Of a stretch of DNA of 64,000 bases, positions 18,116 through 25,742 are shown one piece after another. This stretch comes from Fen-1245 sp963835535. GTDB taxonomy: Bacteria > Gemmatimonadota > Gemmatimonadetes > Gemmatimonadales > JACORV01. The translations under genes were made by a program, and so were the position numbers. The first letter of the stretch is position 1, and every line of letters begins with the position of its first letter. The stretch spans positions 496,001 to 560,000 of the forward strand of contig CAWIFL010000005.1 of assembly GCA_963835535.1 (NCBI GenBank), read 5' to 3'. The notes below the pieces were generated by a model. It worked only from the letters and a program-made list of their open reading frames with translations, was not told the DNA's origin and ran no database searches.

Positions 18116-18786
18116 AGCGCGAGCGCGCCAGACTCCTGATCGCCGACGATCACAAGCTCCTGGTGCAAGGGCTGCAGCAGATGCTCGCGCGCCGCTTCAG
18201 TATCGTCGGCGTCGCGTACGCTGGCGACCAGCTGCTCGAGCTGTTGCGCACGACCCCGGCGGACGGATTGATCCTGGACCTTTCGCTCCCCGGCCGGAGC
18301 GGCATCGATCTGCTGCCCGACATCCGCCGTGCGCAGCCCGACCTCAGGATCCTCGTGCTGACGATGCATGTGGACCGCATCCTGGCGGAGGCGGCGCTCG
18401 GCGCAGGCGCCCTGGGGTTCGTCCCCAAGGATGCCGGCATGGAGGAGGTGGAGAAGGCGCTCGAGGAGGTGCTGGCCGGCCGGCGCTACCTCTCGCCGCG
18501 GGTCCCGCGGCACACCGCGCGCGTCGGGCTGGACGCGATGCACGCCAGCCTCGCGCGACTCACGCCGCGGCAGCAGCGGATCCTCAAGCTGGTCGGGCAG
18601 GGCAGGACGTCGGCGGAGATCGGCGACCGCCTGGGCGTGAGCGAGGCCACGATCACCTTCCATCGGCAGCGCATTCGCAAGGCGCTCGGCCTGCCGTCGG
18701 AGTGGGCACTCCTGAGGCACGCGCTGCTGGTGCATCTGGCGACGAGCGATGAGGAGGACGCGCCGGCCGGGCGCCGCCGGAGCTAG
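18112..18786 (+). CDS. NarL/LuxR-type response regulator
   Basis: 224 residues. The N-terminal receiver domain has acidic residues Asp12 and Asp13, the phospho-acceptor Asp56 in LILDLSLPG, and Lys in VPKDAG. The C-terminal LuxR helix-turn-helix (LTPRQQRILKLVGQG...SEATITFHRQRIRKALG) binds DNA. The GTG start overlaps the kinase stop by four bases. Targets are unknown; the divergent inverted repeat at 16301-16364 is a plausible but untested site. Confidence 0.92.
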   Translation: MKRERARLLIADDHKLLVQGLQQMLARRFSIVGVAYAGDQLLELLRTTPADGLILDLSLPGRSGIDLLPDIRRAQPDLRILVLTMHVDRILAEAALGAGALGFVPKDAGMEEVEKALEEVLAGRRYLSPRVPRHTARVGLDAMHASLARLTPRQQRILKLVGQGRTSAEIGDRLGVSEATITFHRQRIRKALGLPSEWALLRHALLVHLATSDEEDAPAGRRRS

Positions 18787-18896
18787 GTTCCGGCGCGCAC
18801 GTTGCGCGGCCGCGCGGAACGGCTGGTGCGGTAGCGGGGGCGCAGGGCGGACGGTACATTGTTGGCCCTCAACACTCACACCAGGAGATGGGCGCG

Positions 18897-19718
18897 ATGC
18901 GAATCAGCAGCAAGGCGATGGCGTACGGAGCGCTGGCCCTTTCGCTGGCCGGCTGTTCGACGGTCAGGAGCGCGGTCGGCGGCGCGATCGGCGGTGCGAA
19001 TCGCGGGGTCGGGGACGCGACCGGCAACGCGGCGGCGGGCGCGGTCGGCGGCGCGGCTCCGCAGACGGCGCCGCAGCCCGGAGCCCCGGGCATGGCGCCC
19101 GGCGCCGGGGCCTACAGTCCGCAGATGATGATGAACTTCGCGAACATCATGTTCGCGATCGGCTTCAACTCGGGCGGCTACTGGGTGCCGGGCGCGGATC
19201 TCCAGCCGGGCCAGTCGGTGACGTTCGAGTTCGCCGAGCGCGATCACACCCGGCGGATGGAGCGGGCATTTCTCACGCAGTTGCCCGACGGCAAGACGTG
19301 GTACCGGGTGAAGTGGTACAGCGTGAACGCGCAGCCGGACACGGTCGAATTCGAGGCGATGTTCAGCCCCGACCACTCGCAGGTGCTCCGGATGCGCGGC
19401 AAGGCGCCGGGCCAGCAGGCGGGAGAGATCCCCGTGCAGCAGAATCAGGGCTTCAGCTGGCGCTCGCCGACGACCCTGACGCAGGAAAGCCTCGACGGGG
19501 CCACCGTCGGGACCGAGAGCATCACGACGCCGGCGGGGACCTTCAGCGCCAAGCACATCCGCTACAACATGATGGGCGGCGGGACGTACGAGTGGTGGAT
19601 GGCGCCCGGCGTGCCCGGCGGCGTGGTGAAGTACATCGTCGGCTACGGCAACAACACCTACACGCAGACCCTGGTGGCGATGGGCAGCAACGCGACCACG
19701 GAGCTGGGCAGCTACTAG
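18897..19718 (+). CDS. Lipoprotein of unknown function with glycine-rich linker
   Basis: 273 residues. A lipoprotein signal (SLAGCS) is followed by Gly/Ala/Pro-rich low-complexity sequence to about residue 75, then a compact domain of about 190 residues rich in beta strands, with motifs FEFAERDHTRRMERAFL, WYRVKWYSVN and GTYEWWMAPGVPGGVVKY. The family is not recognised; this is likely a periplasmic or outer-membrane-anchored protein. The ATG at 18897 was taken because AGGAG sits at a workable distance; an ATG three codons earlier (18888) abuts the same site. It is followed by a strong hairpin. Confidence 0.65.
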   Translation: MRISSKAMAYGALALSLAGCSTVRSAVGGAIGGANRGVGDATGNAAAGAVGGAAPQTAPQPGAPGMAPGAGAYSPQMMMNFANIMFAIGFNSGGYWVPGADLQPGQSVTFEFAERDHTRRMERAFLTQLPDGKTWYRVKWYSVNAQPDTVEFEAMFSPDHSQVLRMRGKAPGQQAGEIPVQQNQGFSWRSPTTLTQESLDGATVGTESITTPAGTFSAKHIRYNMMGGGTYEWWMAPGVPGGVVKYIVGYGNNTYTQTLVAMGSNATTELGSY

Positions 19719-19740
19719 TTCCCGCGTTCAGCACCAAGCG

Positions 19741-19766
19741 AACGGGCGGCCGATTGGCCGCCCGTT
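19741..19766. terminator. GC-rich hairpin between convergent genes
   Basis: A perfect 11-base stem (AACGGGCGGCC / GGCCGCCCGTT) around a GATT loop, located between two convergent stops (19718 and 19792). There is no T-run on the plus side, so its strength as an intrinsic terminator is uncertain, but its position suits a bidirectional terminator. Confidence 0.65.
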
Positions 19767-19791
19767 GGCGTTCCCGCTGGTTGCGGCCAGG

Positions 19792-20466
19792 TCAATTGGC
19801 GACGAGGTCGGGCCGCACCGTCAGGATCAGCGCGGTGCTGCTCGTGCTGCCCGTGACGTTGCCCAGCACCGCTGTCCTGCCGGCGGGGATCCCCACGCTC
19901 GTCTCGAAGGAACCTCCAGGCCCCGGGAATCGCAGCTCCACGACGAGGTGCACGATCGCGCTGTCTCCGCTGCCGGCGACGCCGTTGATGCGGGCCGTGA
20001 GGGCGTAGGGACCGCCGCTCCCGCCCAGCGACTGCCGGGTCGTGGTGCCGTCGGAGCCCGTGACGAAGCCGTCGGCGACGAGCGCGTAGCCCTGGAACCG
20101 GAACAGCGACCGGAGCTGCGTCTCGATCTCACGGATGCTGGAGTCGGCGCGCGCCGCCCCGTCCGCCCGGATCACCTGGAAGTGCAGGCGCACGGTGGGC
20201 TGTGGCCGGTCGAACTGGGCGAGCGTCCGCGCGATCCGGTCGAGGTTGTCGGGCGTTTCGCGCACGGTCACGGTGCTGCCGGTGACGCCCATCGCGCCTT
20301 TCGCGTTCGGTCGATCGAAGTCCACGTAGGGGCGGAGCAGCTGATACACCTCGACCTGTCCGAGGTTGTGCAAGGCGAAGGTGCGGGTCTCGAGCCGCGG
20401 CGAGGAGCCGCCGCACGCGGTGACGAGACAGAGCGCGATGAGAGGCAGGGTGCTGTACGCCTTCAC
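19792..20466 (-). CDS. Secretin-N-like lipoprotein
   Basis: A 224-residue lipoprotein (CLVTACGG, lipidated Cys at about 18). The body resembles the short N1-type domain of type II/III secretins: RTFALHNLGQVEVYQLLRPYV, then TVRETPDNLDRIARTLAQFD, then TVRLHFQVIRAD, and strand-rich sequence ending in ALILTVRP. It lacks the secretin beta-barrel, so it is not a full secretin. It overlaps the anti-sigma factor gene by four bases and is third in an ECF sigma/anti-sigma operon, which suggests an envelope role controlled by that sigma factor. Confidence 0.65.
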   Translation of the reverse strand: MKAYSTLPLIALCLVTACGGSSPRLETRTFALHNLGQVEVYQLLRPYVDFDRPNAKGAMGVTGSTVTVRETPDNLDRIARTLAQFDRPQPTVRLHFQVIRADGAARADSSIREIETQLRSLFRFQGYALVADGFVTGSDGTTTRQSLGGSGGPYALTARINGVAGSGDSAIVHLVVELRFPGPGGSFETSVGIPAGRTAVLGNVTGSTSSTALILTVRPDLVAN

Positions 20467-20927
20467 GATGTCCTCCGGGATGGCAGATACCAGACGACGA
20501 TGATCTTCGGATTCGACGTGTGCATCACGACGACGTCCCGGCCGGGCGACGCGGTGACCGAGAACCGACCGGCCTCCGGGAGGGTCGCGGCGAGCGGTGG
20601 GGCGGTGGGCGGTCGTGCGTGCGGCAGGAGCAGGAGGACCACCGCCGCGGCGGCGGCCAGCAGGGAGCCCGCGGCAGCCCTACGCCGGGCCCGGCCCCTG
20701 CGTCGCGACGCCGCAGCCGCCCGCGCCACCGCATCCGCGGCCCCGCCCCGTGGCCTCGCCGCGGCCAGCCACTCTCCCAGCCCGCGCTCGGCCGCGAGGA
20801 TCTCGGCGGCGGCGGCGCGGCAGGTGGCACAGCTTTCCAGGTGACGGCCCAGCTCGGAGCCGGATAGTCCCGCCAGCTCGGCTCTGTCCGCCTCCAGCAT
20901 CGTGCGCCTGGCTGCCGTGCAGTCCAC
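20463..20927 (-). CDS. Zinc-finger anti-sigma factor
   Basis: 154 residues. The cytoplasmic N-terminus carries a ZAS-type HxxxCxxC zinc finger (His29, Cys33, Cys36 in LGRHLESCATC), followed by a basic Arg-rich stretch, one TM helix (SLLAAAAAVVLLLLP) and a short periplasmic tail. It is predicted to hold the ECF sigma factor encoded upstream until an envelope signal arrives. The GTG start shares a base with the sigma gene stop (TAGTG), and the 3' end overlaps the lipoprotein gene. Confidence 0.8.
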   Translation of the reverse strand: MDCTAARRTMLEADRAELAGLSGSELGRHLESCATCRAAAAEILAAERGLGEWLAAARPRGGAADAVARAAAASRRRGRARRRAAAGSLLAAAAAVVLLLLPHARPPTAPPLAATLPEAGRFSVTASPGRDVVVMHTSNPKIIVVWYLPSRRTS

Positions 20928-21517
20928 TAGGCCTCCTCGCCCAGCTCGGGCAGTCGTGCGAGCAGCTGCGAGCGCAGGGCGCGGCGCGCGTGCAGGAGAT
21001 GGACGCGCGCGGTGACGGGGCTCATCCCGAGGCGTTCCGCGATCTCGTCCGCGGTGCACCCCTCGATGTCGGCGAGGTGGAATACCTCGCGCTGACGGCG
21101 CGGCAGGCCCAGGAGGAGAACGTGCGCGAGCGCCGCGACCTTTCCGGCGTGGATGCGAAGCAGCGGGTCGGCGGAGCCGGCTGCGTCCGCTGCGGCCTCC
21201 CGCGTCGCCGCGTCGGCGAGCCGCAGCCGGCTCCGCACCCGGCGGCCGAAGTTCGAGGCTTCGTTCCGCGTGACCCGGTAGAGCCAGGTGGTGAACCGCG
21301 ACCGCCCCTCGTACCGGCCGAGCGACCCGTGCACGCGAATCAGGACCTCCTGTGTCACGTCTTCGGCGTTCTCCGCATCCGCGGTCTGGACCAGCGCCCA
21401 GCGGTAGATGGTGTCGCGGCAGGCGCCGAGCAGGGCGTCGAGCGCGCCCGGGTCGCCGCGCTGGGCTCGTGGCACCAGATCGGCTACTGCGTCCTCCAGG
21501 CCCCCGGTATCGCTCAA
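20927..21517 (-). CDS. ECF RNA polymerase sigma factor
   Basis: 196 residues from a TTG at 21517, which has GGAG five bases upstream. A TTG at 21595 would add 26 poorly conserved residues. Region 2 (about 15-85) contains DAENAEDVTQEVLIRVHGSL and FTTWLYRVTRNEASNFGRR. Region 4 has LPRRQREVFHLADIEGCTADEIAERLGM and VTARVHLLHARRALRSQL. It directs RNA polymerase to a stress regulon and is probably bound by the zinc-finger protein encoded next. It is divergent from the kinase gene at 21633. Confidence 0.9.
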   Translation of the reverse strand: MSDTGGLEDAVADLVPRAQRGDPGALDALLGACRDTIYRWALVQTADAENAEDVTQEVLIRVHGSLGRYEGRSRFTTWLYRVTRNEASNFGRRVRSRLRLADAATREAAADAAGSADPLLRIHAGKVAALAHVLLLGLPRRQREVFHLADIEGCTADEIAERLGMSPVTARVHLLHARRALRSQLLARLPELGEEA

Positions 21518-21632
21518 CCCGACTCCGGCGTGGTGCCGCGCTGGTGATGAGACGCGCCGAGGCGCCGGCGCGTTTAGCCGCGGCTGCGGCTCCAACGTGG
21601 CAGCGGCGACCCGGTCCCGCTATTCTGTCTCG

Positions 21633-23300
21633 ATGCCCGACATCCCCCTGGATCTCCAGGCGGCGCTCGACCAGCGCTACGCGTTGACGCGGGTGCTTGG
21701 ACGCGGCGGGATGGCGACGGTCTATCTGGCGGACGACCGCAAGCACCACCGGCCCGTCGCGCTCAAGGTGCTGCGGCCCGACCTGGCGGCCTCGATCGGC
21801 GCCGAGCGGTTCCTGCGGGAGATCGAGATCGCGGCCCGGCTCACCCATCCGCACATCCTGGCGCTGCACGACTCGGGCGAGGCGGGCGGCTTCCTCTACT
21901 ACGTGATGCCGTTCATCGAGGGCCCCTCGCTGCGGGGGCGCCTCGAGGCGGAGCGCCGGCTGGAGCCGGACGCGGCGCTCGCGGTCGCGGCGCCGGTGGC
22001 GGACGCGCTCAGCTACGCGCACCGGATGGGGATCTTCCACCGGGACATCAAGCCGGAGAACATCCTCTTCTCCCAGGGCCATCCGATCGTGGCGGACTTC
22101 GGCATCGCCAAGGCGATCGTGACGGCCGGCGGTGCGAACCTGACGCGCACCGGCTTCCCGCTCGGCACCCCCGGCTACATGAGCCCCGAGCAGGCGGCCG
22201 GTCTCACCGACCTCGACGAGCGCACCGACACCTACAGCCTGGCGGTCGTGATCTACGAGATGCTGGTGGGGGAGATTCCGGGCCGGTGGCCGACCGAAGA
22301 CGCCGTGCGGCAGGGGCGGTTCCTCGAGTCGCCGCCGTCGCATCGCGCGCGGCTGGCGCAGGTGGGGAGCCGGGTGGAGGGAGCGCTGGTCCGCGGGATG
22401 GCGATCCGCTCCGACCAGCGCACGCCGACCCCGGAGGCGCTGATCGGTGAGGTGACGGGGGCGGTGGTTCCGGCGTCGAGCGGTGCGGGCGGCGCACAGG
22501 ACGCGCCCGTGCCCGGGGCCGTCTCCTCCGGCGCGGCGTCGCTGCGGCGGCGCTACAGCGAGGGCGAGGTGCAGCAGATCATCGAGCGCGCGGCGGAGAT
22601 CGAGGCGACCAACCCGACGCAGAGCGGCGCGATGACGGTGGGCGGCGTCGAGGCGCTCGCCGCGGAGGTCGGCATCGCGCCGGAGGCGGTGCGCCAGGCC
22701 GCGCAGGCGGTGGCCGCGCCGGCCGGCGCCGAGCTGCTGCCGCTGCCGGGAGCAAACGTGGTGAATCCCTGGATCGGCGGCCCGACCCGGATCGTGTGCG
22801 AGCGGGTGGTCGGGGTGGAGCTGCCGGACGCGGAGTTTCCCACCCTGGTGGACGAGATCCGGAGGATGCTCAAGCAACCGGGACAGGTGAGCCAGCTTGG
22901 GCGCACCTTCTCCTGGTCGAGCTCCCGCGGCGCCAGCTCGACGCGGAACCTCGAGGTGGCGGTGTCGGTCCGCGGGGGCCGGACGGTGATCATGGCGCAC
23001 GAGAGCCTCGGGACCCTGATCGGCGGCATCTTCGGCGGCGTCGGAGGCGGGGTGGGGGGCGGGGGCCTGGGCGCTGTCCTGCCCGCGGGCGCCGCGCTGC
23101 TCGGGCCCGCGGGAGTCGTGCTGGCCATACCGCTCTGGCTCGCCACGGTGTACGGGCTGGCGCGAACGATCTACCGGCGCAGCGTGCGGAGCCGGACCGT
23201 GGAGATGGAGCAGCTGGTGGAGCGGCTCGCGGCCCTCGCGCAAGAGCTGGCTCCGCGGCGGCCCGCGCTGCCCGCCCCGCAACGGCAGCTGCTGCGGTAG
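21633..23300 (+). CDS. Serine/threonine protein kinase with glycine-rich membrane C-terminus
   Basis: 555 residues. The Hanks-type kinase domain spans about 15-280: GRGGMATVYLA, Lys45, HRDIKPEN (HRD at 136-138), DFG (155-157) and GTPGYMSPEQAA. A middle segment (about 305-370) has the pattern SEGEVQQIIERAAEIEA...VEALAAEVGIAPEAVRQAA, which recurs in Gemmatimonadota kinases and DUF proteins. The C-terminal third ends in very glycine-rich hydrophobic sequence (IGGIFGGVGGGVGGGGLG) and a TM helix, then a charged tail. All catalytic residues are present, so an active kinase is expected. A -10-like TATTCT is about 11 bases before the ATG, hinting at a very short leader. Confidence 0.9.
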   Translation: MPDIPLDLQAALDQRYALTRVLGRGGMATVYLADDRKHHRPVALKVLRPDLAASIGAERFLREIEIAARLTHPHILALHDSGEAGGFLYYVMPFIEGPSLRGRLEAERRLEPDAALAVAAPVADALSYAHRMGIFHRDIKPENILFSQGHPIVADFGIAKAIVTAGGANLTRTGFPLGTPGYMSPEQAAGLTDLDERTDTYSLAVVIYEMLVGEIPGRWPTEDAVRQGRFLESPPSHRARLAQVGSRVEGALVRGMAIRSDQRTPTPEALIGEVTGAVVPASSGAGGAQDAPVPGAVSSGAASLRRRYSEGEVQQIIERAAEIEATNPTQSGAMTVGGVEALAAEVGIAPEAVRQAAQAVAAPAGAELLPLPGANVVNPWIGGPTRIVCERVVGVELPDAEFPTLVDEIRRMLKQPGQVSQLGRTFSWSSSRGASSTRNLEVAVSVRGGRTVIMAHESLGTLIGGIFGGVGGGVGGGGLGAVLPAGAALLGPAGVVLAIPLWLATVYGLARTIYRRSVRSRTVEMEQLVERLAALAQELAPRRPALPAPQRQLLR

Positions 23301-23305
23301 CACCG

Positions 23306-24244
23306 ATGGAAAAGCGGCGGATCGGCTCGCTCGAGGTCTCGGCGGTCGGGCTCGGCTGCAACAACTTCGGCGGCCGGCTCGACCTCGCCGCGACCAAGGC
23401 TGTGGTGAACGCGGCGCTGGATGCCGGGATCACGTTCCTCGACACCGCCGACGTCTACGGCGGCACGAAGAGCGAAGAGTTCCTCGGACACATTCTCGCG
23501 GGGCGCCGCGACCGCGTGACGATCGCCACGAAGTTCGGGTTCGCGCTCGACGACGAGCGGAAGGGGGCGAAGCCCGCCTACGTGAAGCGCGCCTGCGAGG
23601 ACAGCCTCCGGCGGCTCAAGACCGATCGCATCGATCTCTACTACCTGCATCGCCCCGACCCCGAAACGCCGATCGCCGACACCCTCGGGGCGCTGGACGA
23701 TCTGGTGCGCGGCGGCAAGGTGCGGGCGATCGGGTGCTCGCTCTTCACCGCCGCCCAGTTGCGCGAGGCCCGGGCGGCGGCGGGAAAGGGCGCGCGGTTC
23801 GCCGCAGTCCAGAATGAGTACAGCCTGCTGGTGCGCGAGCCGGAGCGCGAGGTGCTGGCGGAGTGCGGGCGTTTGGGGCTCGCGTTCGTGCCGTACTACC
23901 CGCTCGCCTCGGGCCTCCTTACGGGGAAGTACCGGCGTGGCCAGCCCGCGCCCAAGGGCACGCGGCTGGCGATCAACCCCGGCTGGAACGAGCGCTTCCT
24001 CACGGACCCGAACGTGGCGCGGGCCGAGTCGCTCGCCGCGTTCGCGGAGTCGCGCGGGCACACGCTGCTGGAGCTGGCATTCTCCTGGCTGCTGCGGCAC
24101 CGCGTCGTGGCGTCGGTGATCGCGGGCGCGACGTCGCCCGAGCAGGTGCGAGCCAACGTCGCGGCTGGGAGCTGGAAGCTGACGGCCGAGGACCTGGCGC
24201 GCGTGGACGCCATCGCGCCGCTGACGCAGGGGGGCGCCAAGTGA
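23306..24244 (+). CDS. Aldo/keto reductase
   Basis: A 312-residue NAD(P)H-dependent oxidoreductase of the (beta/alpha)8 AKR superfamily. The catalytic tetrad is visible: Asp46 and Tyr51 in FLDTADVYGG, Lys76 in ATKFG and His115 in YYLHRPDP. The cofactor-binding end (GATSPEQVRANVAA) is near the C-terminus. It most resembles the YghZ/'Tas'-like group that reduces aldehydes. It starts five bases after the kinase stop and overlaps the next gene by four bases. Confidence 0.92.
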   Translation: MEKRRIGSLEVSAVGLGCNNFGGRLDLAATKAVVNAALDAGITFLDTADVYGGTKSEEFLGHILAGRRDRVTIATKFGFALDDERKGAKPAYVKRACEDSLRRLKTDRIDLYYLHRPDPETPIADTLGALDDLVRGGKVRAIGCSLFTAAQLREARAAAGKGARFAAVQNEYSLLVREPEREVLAECGRLGLAFVPYYPLASGLLTGKYRRGQPAPKGTRLAINPGWNERFLTDPNVARAESLAAFAESRGHTLLELAFSWLLRHRVVASVIAGATSPEQVRANVAAGSWKLTAEDLARVDAIAPLTQGGAK

Positions 24245-24711
24245 GACGCAGCCGGATGAGCGCCGCGACGCTGGCGATCGCGGCGGCTCTCGCCGGCGGT
24301 TGTGCGCGCCGGCCCCAGGCTGCCGGTGCGCCGGCCGTTCGGGAGTTCACGGTGACCGCGGTGCCGCTCCTGACCAGGGAGATGCGGCGGATCTATCCGT
24401 TCCTGACGAAGGACTTCGCGCCGGGCGGCGTGCTGGAGGGCAAGGAGGTCTACGCCTTCGAACCGAGCGCGATCACGGTGTACGAGGGCGACACGATCCA
24501 CTTCACGCTGATCAACCCGGAGGACGACCGGCATTCGTTCGTCCTCCCGCCGGATCTCTCGGTGAGTCTCCCGCCTCAGGCGCGTGTCGCGGCGACCTAC
24601 GTCGCGCGGCGCGCCGGGGTGTACCGCTACTTCTGCGCGATCTCCTCGCACCTGCCGTTCATGTACGGCACGCTGCTCGTGCTCCCCGGCCGGGACCGCC
24701 CCGCGGAGTGA
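24241..24711 (+). CDS. Cupredoxin-domain lipoprotein
   Basis: 156 residues. A signal peptide with lipobox LAGGC (Cys21) is followed by a single cupredoxin fold (about 35-150). Copper ligands fit a type 1 site: His98 (DDRHSFVLP), Cys132 (YFCAI), His137 (SSHLPF) and Met141. Likely a periplasmic blue-copper electron carrier or copper chaperone. The GTG overlaps the aldo/keto reductase stop (GTGA); an ATG at 24256 is the alternative start. Confidence 0.82.
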   Translation: MRRSRMSAATLAIAAALAGGCARRPQAAGAPAVREFTVTAVPLLTREMRRIYPFLTKDFAPGGVLEGKEVYAFEPSAITVYEGDTIHFTLINPEDDRHSFVLPPDLSVSLPPQARVAATYVARRAGVYRYFCAISSHLPFMYGTLLVLPGRDRPAE

Positions 24712-24731
24712 CGGCCCTCGACTGAGCGCTC

Positions 24732-25742
24732 CTACTGGTCCGTCGGCGGCCTCCCGGACATCACGCGCAGGACGGGCCGGCCGCCGATGTCCTGGAGCGG
24801 GACGTAGACCAGATGGGTGCGCGGGTCCACCAGGACGCTGTGGGCGTGCGGCATCGTGACGTCGCCCTCGTGCACGAGCGCCGAGGGGGCGGCGGAGAAG
24901 ACCGACACGACGCCGGATTCCGACGCCACGTACAGTCGCCGCCAGTCGGGGTCGTACGCGACGACGTCGGGGGTGTTCCCCGCCTGCTCGCTGTCCAGGA
25001 GCCGCATTCGCCTGAGGTCCACCATCAGCACGCGGCCGTCCCGCTCGTTCGCGATGAAAGCGCGCCGCTGCGCCGCGTCGATCGCCATTCCGTGCGGGCG
25101 CGCGGCGCCCTGGAAGGGGAACCTGCCGAGGATCCGGTCGTTCCTCGGGTCGATGACGTACAGCTCGTTCCGGGTCTGCACGTTCACCAGGATGCACCGC
25201 GACCCGGCGTCGAAGACCGTGTTCCCGGCCTCGCCGTCCACGGGCAGCTTCGTCGTGCGGTTGGTCGCGGCGTCGATGACCAGCTCCCCGCCGCCCGACT
25301 CGTCGGAGACGTAGACCTTCCGCTCGTCGGGCGCGTACGCGATGCCGTCGGGAAAGCCGATGTTGCCGACGCGCGCCACCACCTGCAGGGAGCTGTCGTC
25401 GATCACCGCGACCTGATGCAGCCGCGTCAGCGACGCGTACACGCGGTGCTCCTCGGGCACGGCCAACACGCCGGTGACGCCCGGCATCCCCGCGATGGTC
25501 GCCACGACCCGCCGCGTCTTGACGTTGAACACCACGATCTCGCCCGCGCCCATGTGGGCGATGTAGAGGCGGTCCGATTGGATGTCGAGGCTCTGGTAGT
25601 CGAACCGCACGGCCAGGCCGGGCAGCGGGATGTCGGCGACGACGGTGAGGACGGGGGACGAGCCGGCGTCCAGCAAGGGCCGTGCGGCGGGCTGCGGCGC
25701 GACGCCCAGCGCGGCCGCGAACGCGGCGGCGAGCCATCGCAT
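24732..25742 (-). CDS. Secreted YncE-like beta-propeller protein
   Basis: 336 residues with a signal peptide (MRWLAAAFAAALG) and at least six repeats of the YVTN/NHL kind: SDRLYIAHMGAGEIVVFNVKT, HRVYASLTRLHQVAVID, RKVYVSDESGGGELVID, RRAFIANERDGRVLMVD, RRLYVASESGVVSVFS and THLVYVPL. It should form a periplasmic beta-propeller; the ligand is unknown. The ATG at 25742 shares a base with the stop of the upstream aminopeptidase gene (TGATG), so the longer reading frame to 25922 is rejected and translational coupling is likely. Confidence 0.82.
   Translation of the reverse strand: MRWLAAAFAAALGVAPQPAARPLLDAGSSPVLTVVADIPLPGLAVRFDYQSLDIQSDRLYIAHMGAGEIVVFNVKTRRVVATIAGMPGVTGVLAVPEEHRVYASLTRLHQVAVIDDSSLQVVARVGNIGFPDGIAYAPDERKVYVSDESGGGELVIDAATNRTTKLPVDGEAGNTVFDAGSRCILVNVQTRNELYVIDPRNDRILGRFPFQGAARPHGMAIDAAQRRAFIANERDGRVLMVDLRRMRLLDSEQAGNTPDVVAYDPDWRRLYVASESGVVSVFSAAPSALVHEGDVTMPHAHSVLVDPRTHLVYVPLQDIGGRPVLRVMSGRPPTDQ

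Noticed and set aside
20463..23303. Minus-strand frame of 946 codons that contains the anti-sigma factor
   Set aside because: Only the last 154 codons match a family (zinc-finger anti-sigma). The rest is opposite the kinase gene and out of frame with the sigma factor gene.
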